A stretch of DNA of 6,769 nt from Tannerellaceae bacterium (lineage in GTDB: Bacteria > Bacteroidota > Bacteroidia > Bacteroidales > Tannerellaceae): NCBI GenBank assembly GCA_031265595.1, contig JAISCM010000142.1:1-6769 (forward strand), written 5' to 3'. Below the pieces are notes generated by a model. The model saw only the letters and a program-made list of their open reading frames with translations, did no database searches and was not told the DNA's origin. Positions 1 through 6,165 of the stretch are shown one piece after another (the stretch's first letter is position 1; the number at the start of each line of letters is the position of its first letter). The position numbers and the translations under genes were made by a program.

Positions 1-5
1 CGGCC

Positions 6-73
6 CGCGCTTTTGTGCCAAAAGTTTTTTTCGGTCCGGCGCGGGTCGCGCTTTGGTGCCGGGAGTTGTCGGC
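6..73. repeat. Imperfect 41-bp-period GC-rich direct repeat
   Basis: Two related units follow one another: cgcgcttttgtgcc at 6-19 and cgcgctttggtgcc at 47-60. Each is followed by a partly matching AGTT...TCGG tail, and the period is 41 bp. The second unit also contains a small perfect hairpin, gcgcg (39-43) and cgcgc (47-51) with a 3-base loop. No convincing protein is encoded on either strand, although the reverse strand stays open by chance through the repeat. It could be part of a dispersed intergenic repeat or the edge of a decayed element; the sequence alone does not decide. Confidence 0.5.
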
Positions 74-97
74 AGCCCGCCAAAATTGCTTATGATG

Positions 98-151
98 CTT
101 ATCCCGAACTCACGTTAAAGTAGTAATAAACTTACATCGAACTCACGTTAA
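98..151. repeat. Direct repeat pair with core gaactcacgttaa, abutting the hydrolase remnant
   Basis: Two 21-bp copies lie at 98-118 and 131-151, 33 bp apart. They are identical except for three bases near the left end (102-104 against 135-137). The shared right part is cgaactcacgttaa. The second copy ends at 151, and residues that look like a real S15-type hydrolase begin within a codon or two. The repeat therefore sits at the point where the 5' part of the hydrolase gene is lost. It could be an end of an inserted element or a dispersed intergenic repeat used in a rearrangement. No transposase is visible. Confidence 0.6.
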
Positions 152-152
152 T

Positions 153-1055
153 ATATACGAACGGGAAGATGGCCTGGCACTTGCAGACTGGGTAGCCCGT
201 CAGTCCTGGTGCCGTAGCATCGGGCTCTTCGGCAGTTCGTATACGGCGCTAACGTGTTGGATTATTGCCGACTCATTACCGGATAAAGTGAAAGGGATCT
301 ACCTGAGTCATTACGAGGTTGACCGATATCTTTCAGTCTGCAGAGACGGGCTTTTCCGGCAGGATATCCTTACCGGATGGGCGATTGATAACGCGACGGA
401 ACTAAAAACCAAACCCCCGCGCGACCCGCAGGAAACAAAAAAGAAGAGTCGCCTGATTTTGGGTGCATGGAATCATTTTTTCAGAATCACGCCGGAAAGA
501 GAGGAGGATATGCACCATGCAAAAGATTTTAATATAGGAAAGGATCAGTTTGAATGGCTTTATGAAGTGGTTGCACAGGAGAAGGTTCCTGCCGGAGAAG
601 TACGAGCCTGTTTCATAGGAACCGGGGAATGGAAGCAGTTCGATACATGGCCTGTCCGGCCACAAAAGGAAGTATCTTATTACCTTACGGTAGCAGAAAA
701 TAAAGAGTTCCCCGATGCTTATACTCTTTCCGGGGCGAAACCCTCAGTTTATAATATCCGCACGGGGATCACTACATTGGCTTATCGTAATAACCGGTTT
801 GGCCCACGCCAAACGTATACGCCCGGCGAGATTGTCGCACTGAATATCAAAACACTTCCCGTCACCTGGCAAATCAAACCCGGCAGCCGTTTACGAATAG
901 ATATTACTTCTACCAACTTCCCCGAATACAGCATCCACTCCAATTATCCGGGTGTGTGGTCGGAACAGACACAAACAAGAGAAGCCAATCAAACTATATA
1001 TGCAGGTCCGAAATACCCAGGTAACATACATATCCCTGTAATTGAAAGCAAATAG
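153..1055 (+). pseudogene. Remnant of a CocE/NonD (peptidase S15-like) serine hydrolase
   Basis: The reading frame is open from base 96 to the stop at 1055, but family-like sequence starts near 156 (YEREDGLALADWV). The catalytic serine motif GSSYTA lies at 231-248, with the serine codon at 237-239, and the catalytic histidine sits in LILGAWNH (His codon 474-476). The end (LRIDITSTNFPEY onward) matches the C-terminal jelly-roll domain of X-Pro dipeptidyl-peptidase/CocE enzymes, which cleave peptides or esters. Ser and His are only about 79 residues apart, against 170 in Rhodococcus CocE (Ser117, Asp259, His287), so the Asp-bearing segment appears missing near 420-441. A second shortening is suspected near 729-746 (GAKP joined to SVYNIRTG). 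The N-terminal part of roughly 100 residues or more is also absent, and no proper start codon precedes the motif; a GTG at 288 lies after the catalytic serine and cannot be the true start. The residual frame is intact, which is unusual for a pseudogene. An active enzyme is unlikely. Confidence 0.75.
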
Positions 1056-1089
1056 ATCTGTGAAAATTACCTTATCGTATCACACAGTA

Positions 1090-3369
1090 TCATAATGCAA
1101 TCCCTTTTTCTTTCCCTGTTACGACATTATCTAATTTGATCTTTTGTTTGTTGTTCCTGCGGAGCGTATAACGGATCAGTATCCAGGGGCGTACGTTGAG
1201 GTCTGTCATCCGTTGAGACATATACGACTGATAGTTTCCGCCACAGGTTTCCGTTTCCGTCTGCAATGCGCCGGTAAAAGACTGTACGGCGACCGATATA
1301 TAGAAGTCCGGGGTAAAATTGTAATTCAACTGGGCGAAAGCTTCATTCGGCATATTGTATTTTGTTCTTGATACGGCGGTATATAAGAACTCCCGATAAT
1401 TGAGGTATATACCCAGGTACCATTTCTTATAAGTACCGTATAGTCCTCCACCGCAGGTGAACATTTTGCGGGGAGATTGTCCGGCATAATAGTTTACAAG
1501 ATGATATCCGCCCGCATAGATACCCCCGAAGCTTCCTAAACGATAACTAACGTTCGCGCCGGCCCAAAACGCCTTAAACTTCCCGGTATTGCGGTAGGTG
1601 CTGATGTAGATATCGTTCTCGCTATACCCGAACGGTTCGATAATATCCGTATAGACGCCATAAGCAGTCGCCGGCGTAACATATAATCCGGACGTATTGA
1701 AGGTATACGACAGGTTGAAATCATGTTGCTGCATGGGGAGCAGGCCCGGGTTTCCCCTGCTGATAACCAGTGAGTCCGTAGAGGTATTGTACGGGTTCAA
1801 CTGCCCCACGGCGGGAGCCTCGTTCGACAGGGTATAACTTGCCCGGAATGAATTTTGATCATTCACACTATACGTCCCGCTGACCGCTCCGCGGGGTTTG
1901 AGGTAGCTACCCGATACATCCCCGGCTTTCAACCAGATACTCTCCACACCCAACGAGCCCATATAAGACAACTTCTTCACCCGGCTGCTGAAGGAGGCAT
2001 ACAGGTATTGGTTCCACTGCCGGTGATGAAATACCGGAAGGTTGTCGCTCACCTGATGGATACGGTCGTTCACATACGTTGTTTCGCTGCCGATATTCAG
2101 GCTGTGTATTTCATTCCGGCTCTGGCTGTAATCCAGGTTCAGGCTTCCCGACGAGCGTTTGTTGCGGTATTCATATAAATACTGATACAACCAGTCGGGA
2201 TACGTTTCGCTTCTCGTTCCCTCGTTGGTATTCCGGTTGTCGTTGACGGCAAGGGTGGTTTCCAGTACCCGGTCTGTTGTAAACCGGTGTTGATGATAGA
2301 GGCTCCCCGTCCGGATATAGGAACTGTTCCGGTCCTGTCCGGCAAAATCAAAGGGATTGGTTTTATCCGTTTCATACATGCCATTTCCGGTGGTGTTAGT
2401 CTTTTTCTTATCGTATTTGCCATACACATGGGCGGCTAAGTAATCTTTTTCCGTAAACATCCACTTAAACAACAGCTCGCCCAGTAAATCATGGCTGTCT
2501 TTCCGGCTTGAACCGCTGCTTTGTTTATAATAATGCGCGCCTCGTTGCCAGCCGGCCATCTCTATATCATCATGATAGAAGTTATTACCGGCGCCCCTCC
2601 CGTAAAGGGAATAGTTGGCGTTTCCCACTTCGAAATAGACAGCTCCTATTCCCTGCCTCCTGGGAACATCATGGCGGTTCATCACCTCAAAGAAGGTGTA
2701 GGGATTTTTCTTTTGTTTGAGTTTGATATTGATAATGTTTCGCGCGCCGGTACGCAGGTAGCGGGCGCTGACTACATTCATCACTTCCACGGATTCAATA
2801 TCTTTGGGATCTATCGGCGTTACGCCGCTATGGACTGTCATACCATTAATTAATATCAGCGGCGACGTTCCATTTTCCATCGTGATGGAACGAAGCCCTT
2901 CGTTTACTATCAACCTGGGGATTTCATTCAATGCCCGGTAGGGATCGCCGCTATTCTTCGCCTTTTCGGAAAGGTAGAATATTTCTCCGGTAGCGGTACG
3001 TTTCACCACATCGTTCCGGTTGGCCACCACTTCCACGTCGTCCAGTTCCACGCTTATCTCCTTCATCAGGGTAAACCGGTATTTCATATTCCCCCTTATC
3101 TGCCGGTTTTCTTCCACAGGCGTATAGCCAAGGTAAAGGATACGCAACAGATACTCCCCGGCCTGCAAATCCCGGAGCGAGAATGCCCCTTTCTCATTCG
3201 TTAACCCGCCGGCATACAGCGAATCGCCGGCAAACAACAACACCTGAGCCCCCGGTAACACTTCATTCTCCGCATCGGTAACAACGCCCGAAAAGGAATT
3301 TTGCGCCGCAACCTGTCGATCCGGAATAAGGAAAAGAAATAATACGACAAGGCAATAATAATTTTTCAT
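1090..3369 (-). CDS. TonB-dependent-receptor-like outer-membrane beta-barrel protein
   Basis: This 759-residue protein begins with a signal peptide (residues 1-23, hydrophobic LVVLFLFLI, cleavage after VAAQ). Next comes a carboxypeptidase-regulatory-like beta-sandwich (about 25-104; FSGVVTDAENEVLPGA, with ISVELDDVEVVA at 105-116 resembling the TonB-box region). A plug domain (about 118-218) follows, with the typical ILINGM and DIESVEVMN motifs and an INIKLK exit. The rest (about 219-759) is rich in alternating aromatic strands and fits the outer-membrane beta-barrel family found with such plugs in Bacteroidetes. The length is usual for that family and shorter than SusC proteins. No SusD partner gene is present, so a glycan SusC/D system is not indicated; the substrate is unknown. 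The last strand-like segment (WILIRYTLRR) is followed by a basic tail of about 20 residues. The gene lies 140 bp downstream of the TPR regulator on the same strand and converges on the hydrolase remnant. Its leader carries phased repeats and a candidate promoter of its own. Confidence 0.88.
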   Translation of the reverse strand: MKNYYCLVVLFLFLIPDRQVAAQNSFSGVVTDAENEVLPGAQVLLFAGDSLYAGGLTNEKGAFSLRDLQAGEYLLRILYLGYTPVEENRQIRGNMKYRFTLMKEISVELDDVEVVANRNDVVKRTATGEIFYLSEKAKNSGDPYRALNEIPRLIVNEGLRSITMENGTSPLILINGMTVHSGVTPIDPKDIESVEVMNVVSARYLRTGARNIINIKLKQKKNPYTFFEVMNRHDVPRRQGIGAVYFEVGNANYSLYGRGAGNNFYHDDIEMAGWQRGAHYYKQSSGSSRKDSHDLLGELLFKWMFTEKDYLAAHVYGKYDKKKTNTTGNGMYETDKTNPFDFAGQDRNSSYIRTGSLYHQHRFTTDRVLETTLAVNDNRNTNEGTRSETYPDWLYQYLYEYRNKRSSGSLNLDYSQSRNEIHSLNIGSETTYVNDRIHQVSDNLPVFHHRQWNQYLYASFSSRVKKLSYMGSLGVESIWLKAGDVSGSYLKPRGAVSGTYSVNDQNSFRASYTLSNEAPAVGQLNPYNTSTDSLVISRGNPGLLPMQQHDFNLSYTFNTSGLYVTPATAYGVYTDIIEPFGYSENDIYISTYRNTGKFKAFWAGANVSYRLGSFGGIYAGGYHLVNYYAGQSPRKMFTCGGGLYGTYKKWYLGIYLNYREFLYTAVSRTKYNMPNEAFAQLNYNFTPDFYISVAVQSFTGALQTETETCGGNYQSYMSQRMTDLNVRPWILIRYTLRRNNKQKIKLDNVVTGKEKGIAL

Positions 3370-3400
3370 ATAATAACGAAATTAAGTTTGTGTTCAGTGG

Positions 3401-3432
3401 CAAAATAATGGAATATAAATCAACGGATCACC
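3401..3432 (-). promoter_or_regulatory. Candidate Bacteroidetes-type promoter for the outer-membrane protein gene
   Basis: On the minus strand TTATTTTG (3401-3408) matches the Bacteroidetes -7 consensus TAnnTTTG at five of six fixed positions. Twenty bases further upstream GGTG (3429-3432) is a poor match to the -33 element TTTG. Transcription would begin near 3393, giving a leader of about 24 nt before the ATG at 3369. The leader is A/T-rich without a Shine-Dalgarno, as is normal in this phylum. A weak -33 box would fit an activator-dependent promoter, and the phased repeats lie just upstream. The call rests on consensus matching by eye. Confidence 0.35.
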
Positions 3433-3448
3433 ATAAAATAGTAAGTAA

Positions 3449-3490
3449 AAATTGAAAATAATTGAACGAAATTGAACAAAATTGAATGGA
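3449..3490. promoter_or_regulatory. Four AATTGAA units at exact 10-bp spacing (candidate operator array)
   Basis: ATTGAA starts at 3451, 3461, 3471 and 3481, giving four direct copies with a strict 10-bp period; read toward the outer-membrane protein gene they are TTCAATT. Each is preceded by A residues, so the core is AATTGAA, with variable bases between. Ten bp is close to one helical turn, so all copies face one side of the DNA. If the candidate promoter is right, the array covers about -58 to -97, a normal position for an activator. The adjacent TPR protein with a helix-turn-helix-like end is an obvious candidate binder, by inference only. Alternatives are an intrinsically bent A-tract region or a chance A/T-rich low-complexity repeat. 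Confidence 0.5.
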
Positions 3491-3509
3491 AATAACAGGA
3501 AACAGCCGG

Positions 3510-5258
3510 TTATTCGATTGCTTTAAACATTTCAGCTAAAAAGATATCAAGGTCTTTGGCGCCGCTCTTTTCGCCGGTCAATAGTTTACAGAGCCGTTTC
3601 TTTTTTTGGGATATGGCCGATACCTCCACATTAAACAGGGCGCTCATCCGTTTACCTTGTATCCCTGTTTTCAGGAGGAAACACATCCTTATATCTTCTT
3701 CATTAATCATTGGGTTCATATTTTTCAGGAAAGGTCTCATATCCGGATAGATCAGTGCTCTCCATTTGTCAAGTTCTATCCAGTCTTCTTCTTTTGGGAT
3801 ATCTTTGTAAGAAAGGAACAATTTGCAGAGAGCGCTCTTTTTAAATTCTGCGTATGACTCCTTTTGTACGTCACGCTTTTGTTTATCATACGCCATTTCC
3901 ATATTCAACACTTGTTCCTGAACAGCAAGCCTGTATTTTTGATGTTTATCCGGTTCCTGTTCCTGTGCTTCTTTCAGCCGCCGGATTTCTTCTTCTTTTT
4001 CTTCAATGAATTGCTGCCCCTGTTCATATTTTTGTTTACTGATGAGCAATTCCTTGTCATGATTTTTTTTAGCAGTTTGTTTTTTTTGTTGATAGAAAAG
4101 AAACCCGCCTCCGGTGATAAGGATAAGGCAAAGGATTAACGAATAGTTCCATATCGTTTTTTGCCGGCTTTTCATCGCATGAAATACCCGCTCTTTTTCT
4201 ATCAGGTTGTAATTGTACAAACTCTCTATTTTCTTTAAATCCCTGCTTCGTTCAGCCTTACTAACAGAATCCTGTAATTGCAGATATTTCTCCATGTATT
4301 TAAAAGCTGCCGTATAATCCCCCCGTTCTTCTTCCAGATAGCTTAGGCTGTGATTGGCGCCACTTCTTGTGTGGATATTGGGTGAGGCCAGGCTGAGAAA
4401 TAAATAATAACAGGCTGAATCGTACCGATCGGTCTGCCGGTAAAGATCTCCCTTATTAATGTAGATAGTAAAAACATCATTCTTATCAGTTAGCGAAACT
4501 AAAGCCGAATCAATATATTCAAACGCTTTCGGATATTCTCCCAGACGTTTATAAATACCTCCTGTTTCATTATAGATGGAAGAGCGGTTTTGTTTTGATA
4601 AGAAAGGTATAGCCTTTGAATAGTAAAAGACAGCGCTGTCTAATGCTCCGCTTTGGGAATAAATTCGTCCGATATTTCGCCATGCTATGCCTGTATTAAC
4701 AGTGTCGTTCGCAGTTGAGAAATGTCCTACGGCTTTTTTTTGGCAAGCTTTGGATTCTTCAAGCAGGTTTTGATAGCTGTACATCAACCCCAAATTGACA
4801 TAAATGCGTCCCAGCATAGCGTGATCGCCTGATTCTTTGCCGGCTTCCAACGCTTTTAAATAGTATTCCTGCGCTTGGGGAGAATCTCCAAGGTCGTGGT
4901 GAATAACTGCATTATAATAACAGGCTTTCATCAGATGAGGCTTATCATTTCTTTTCTCAAAATAATCAATGGCCACCCGGATCAGGGAATCGGAAGTTTG
5001 CGGAATATTGTTTTTGTCTCGTGCCTGCGTCAGCAACAAACACCATAAAGCGTATTGTTTTTCGGGCAGCGTTTCCGAAATTTGGCTATCACCAATATTC
5101 TTCTTAATTTCTTCCAGGATAATTAATGCACTATCCGGGTTAGCGTCCATCTGTTTTTCCGCCCGAACTAATTCTTCCATAACCGTACGCTTAGTGCATG
5201 CAAAGAAGAAAATATAGAATAAAAGGATTATCAGGAATACATAAAATAACTTTTTCAT
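3510..5258 (-). CDS. Membrane-spanning TPR sensor/regulator with C-terminal HTH-like region
   Basis: This 582-residue protein has an N-terminal hydrophobic signal (residues 4-20) followed by Cys21, a possible though imperfect lipobox (FFAC). Residues about 25-335 are helical tetratricopeptide repeats, for example NLGLMYSYQNLLEESKACQKK, NIGRIYSQSGALDSAVFYYS and INKGDLYRQTDRYDSACYYL in successive units. A single membrane helix spans about 369-389 (WNYSLILCLILITGGGFLFY) and a charged coiled coil covers about 395-465. The C-terminal part (about 519-562; INEEDIRMCFLLKTG, then MSALFNVEVSAISQKKKRL) looks like the helix-turn-helix region of Bacteroidetes TPR regulators. The expected layout is TPRs in the periplasm and the HTH in the cytoplasm, a one-protein signalling device with no kinase or receiver domain seen. 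The gene precedes the outer-membrane protein gene by 140 bp and may control it. The ATG at 5258 is chosen because it gives a complete signal sequence. Domain layout is fairly sure; DNA binding and target are inferred. Confidence 0.82.
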   Translation of the reverse strand: MKKLFYVFLIILLFYIFFFACTKRTVMEELVRAEKQMDANPDSALIILEEIKKNIGDSQISETLPEKQYALWCLLLTQARDKNNIPQTSDSLIRVAIDYFEKRNDKPHLMKACYYNAVIHHDLGDSPQAQEYYLKALEAGKESGDHAMLGRIYVNLGLMYSYQNLLEESKACQKKAVGHFSTANDTVNTGIAWRNIGRIYSQSGALDSAVFYYSKAIPFLSKQNRSSIYNETGGIYKRLGEYPKAFEYIDSALVSLTDKNDVFTIYINKGDLYRQTDRYDSACYYLFLSLASPNIHTRSGANHSLSYLEEERGDYTAAFKYMEKYLQLQDSVSKAERSRDLKKIESLYNYNLIEKERVFHAMKSRQKTIWNYSLILCLILITGGGFLFYQQKKQTAKKNHDKELLISKQKYEQGQQFIEEKEEEIRRLKEAQEQEPDKHQKYRLAVQEQVLNMEMAYDKQKRDVQKESYAEFKKSALCKLFLSYKDIPKEEDWIELDKWRALIYPDMRPFLKNMNPMINEEDIRMCFLLKTGIQGKRMSALFNVEVSAISQKKKRLCKLLTGEKSGAKDLDIFLAEMFKAIE

Positions 5259-5434
5259 TCAGCAATAACGTATAAGTTTGACCTTAAATCCGCAGATAAA
5301 GGTCTTGCGCGATAAAAGTACAAAACAACTACAACCTATCCCTCCTATTGCGGGACTTTCTTCATGCGATCGCCATAAAAAAACATAAGGAAAGCACACA
5401 TAACTTATCTGATTGAAAAAAAATAAAGTAGCAA
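5259..5434. other. Non-coding leader region of the TPR regulator gene
   Basis: This 176-bp stretch between the TPR start codon and the inverted repeat holds no convincing gene. A reading frame of 91 codons on the minus strand crosses it and starts inside the repeat, but its composition is repeat-derived and it ends directly against the TPR start. It should contain the TPR promoter, yet no good TTTG/TAnnTTTG pair with 19-21 bp spacing was found. A run of eight T on the minus strand (5416-5423) follows the large hairpin. Confidence 0.5.
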
Positions 5435-5540
5435 ACCTTTTTGTTGGCCGACGGCTGTCGGTTAATTGCTCGACAGCCGTCGGCCAAATAGTCGACAGCC
5501 GTCGGCCAATTAACCGACAGCCGTCGGCCAACAAAAAGGT
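5416..5540 (-). terminator. Possible terminator of the uxuA-fur transcript
   Basis: Read on the minus strand, the long stem formed by 5540-5508 with 5467-5435 is followed about 11 nt later by a run of eight T (5423-5416). There is no comparable T run on the other side, so any terminator activity would act on transcripts coming from fur. The gap between stem and T run is longer than in a standard intrinsic terminator, so this is tentative. Confidence 0.3.
5435..5540. repeat. 106-bp inverted repeat built from four copies of a 17-bp unit
   Basis: Arms of 33 bp (5435-5467 and 5508-5540) are perfect reverse complements around a 40-bp centre. Inside lie four copies of the unit cgacagccgtcggccaa: one inverted at 5444-5460 and three direct at 5471-5487, 5493-5509 and 5515-5531, the direct ones on an exact 22-bp period with 5-bp spacers (atagt, ttaac). 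Each unit is itself a small hairpin (CGAC-agcc-GTCG). The single inverted copy could pair with any of the three direct copies, giving alternative stems. It lies between fur and the TPR gene. It could act as a terminator, a protein-binding array or a non-autonomous repeat element; no open frame in it looks real. Confidence 0.9.
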
Positions 5541-5754
5541 AACGACCGTTTCATCACGACTTCACTAACAAATAAAATAGTTATGCAGGCATGGTATGGG
5601 TTTTGTGTATCGTTAAAGTTTTATTTTTATACCTGTATTGACTACGAAGCCGTCTAAAGGGGCGTAAATGTCCTTGAATACAGGGTTTGTTATTGTGCCT
5701 GTGTAGATGCTTCCGAACCTTGTTTGCCGCGTATTCGTGAAATTTGTTGCAGGT
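5541..5754. other. Intergenic stretch with a possible orphan coding fragment
   Basis: The 214 bp between the inverted repeat and the fur stop codon holds no complete gene. On the minus strand a frame ending with TAA at 5613-5615 reads FGSIYTGTITNPVFKDIY and then APLDGFVVNTGIKIKL. Its codon choice looks protein-like, and the APxDGfV pattern recalls the lipoyl-like domain of RND/HlyD efflux adaptors. There is no start codon between the fur stop and this stretch; the frame only continues upstream inside fur in a different frame. It may be the decayed tail of a lost gene or chance. Nothing else was recognised. Confidence 0.3.
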
Positions 5755-6165
5755 TTACTCACAATTGCTGCATAAGCCTTTGACAACATAGTTGATACTG
5801 TCGGACGAAAATCCTCCGGGCAGGTCAACCGTCGGGACTTGTGTTTCGCGAAGGCAGAAAGTCTGCTTACATTCTCTGCAGTAAAAGTGCACATGTTGCC
5901 GTTCAATGGAGCAATCGCAATCTTCATCGCAGACAGAGTACTTCAACGAGCCTGAACCATCATCTATCGTATGCACCAGATGCTGCTTCTGAAACAGTAT
6001 CAGTGTCCTGAAAATAGTTGACTTATCAATCGTTTGTAATTCCGTTTCCAAATCGGCAAGACTAAAGACTGCCTTTCGTTTCAGAATGACTTTTAGTATC
6101 AGTATCCTTGTCGAAGTCGGTTTGATACCCTGCTTTGACAAACGTTCAATACAATAATCATTCAT
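5755..6165 (-). CDS. Fur-family metal-responsive transcriptional regulator
   Basis: From the ATG at 6165 the protein has 136 residues, the usual Fur size. A winged-helix DNA-binding domain covers about 1-70 ([16 protein letters not shown]; recognition helix region [13 protein letters not shown]). The dimerisation/metal domain follows, with [14 protein letters not shown] giving His91, His93, Cys96 and Cys99, and CSNC at the end giving Cys132 and Cys135. The two CxxC pairs form the structural zinc site known in this family. An additional Cys cluster (CDEDCDC, 79-85) lies just before the His motif. Members respond to iron, zinc, manganese or peroxide, and the metal cannot be assigned here. The frame continues upstream to a TTG at 6189, but the ATG is preferred because it gives a standard Fur N-terminus. 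The ATG overlaps the uxuA stop (ATGAATGA), pointing to translational coupling with a sugar-acid gene, an unusual pairing. Confidence 0.88.
   Translation of the reverse strand: MNDYCIERLSKQGIKPTSTRILILKVILKRKAVFSLADLETELQTIDKSTIFRTLILFQKQHLVHTIDDGSGSLKYSVCDEDCDCSIERQHVHFYCRECKQTFCLRETQVPTVDLPGGFSSDSINYVVKGLCSNCE

Noticed and set aside
1058..1086. TGTGA...TCACA inverted repeat between the convergent genes as a terminator
   Set aside because: The stem is only five pairs around a 16-nt loop, with no T run on either side.
1855..2853. Plus-strand open frames opposite the outer-membrane protein gene
   Set aside because: They are antisense shadows without recognisable domains, while the minus-strand frame is a clear full-length receptor.
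3864..4139. Plus-strand open frame rich in Phe and Leu
   Set aside because: It is antisense to the coiled coil and membrane helix of the TPR protein; Lys/Glu-rich coding reads as Phe/Leu on the other strand.
5444..5531. Regular 22-bp repeats as a CRISPR array
   Set aside because: Units are 17 bp with 5-bp spacers and one copy is inverted; spacers are far too short and no cas genes are present.
5259..5534. Minus-strand open frame of 91 codons across the repeat and TPR leader
   Set aside because: It starts within the inverted repeat, has repeat-derived Arg/Pro-rich sequence and an unconvincing remainder, and occupies the region that should hold the TPR promoter.
5613..5927. A 104-codon frame starting inside fur as a complete gene
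   Set aside because: Its first two thirds overlap fur in another frame on the same strand and look like frame-shifted fur; only the part beyond the fur stop is worth considering.
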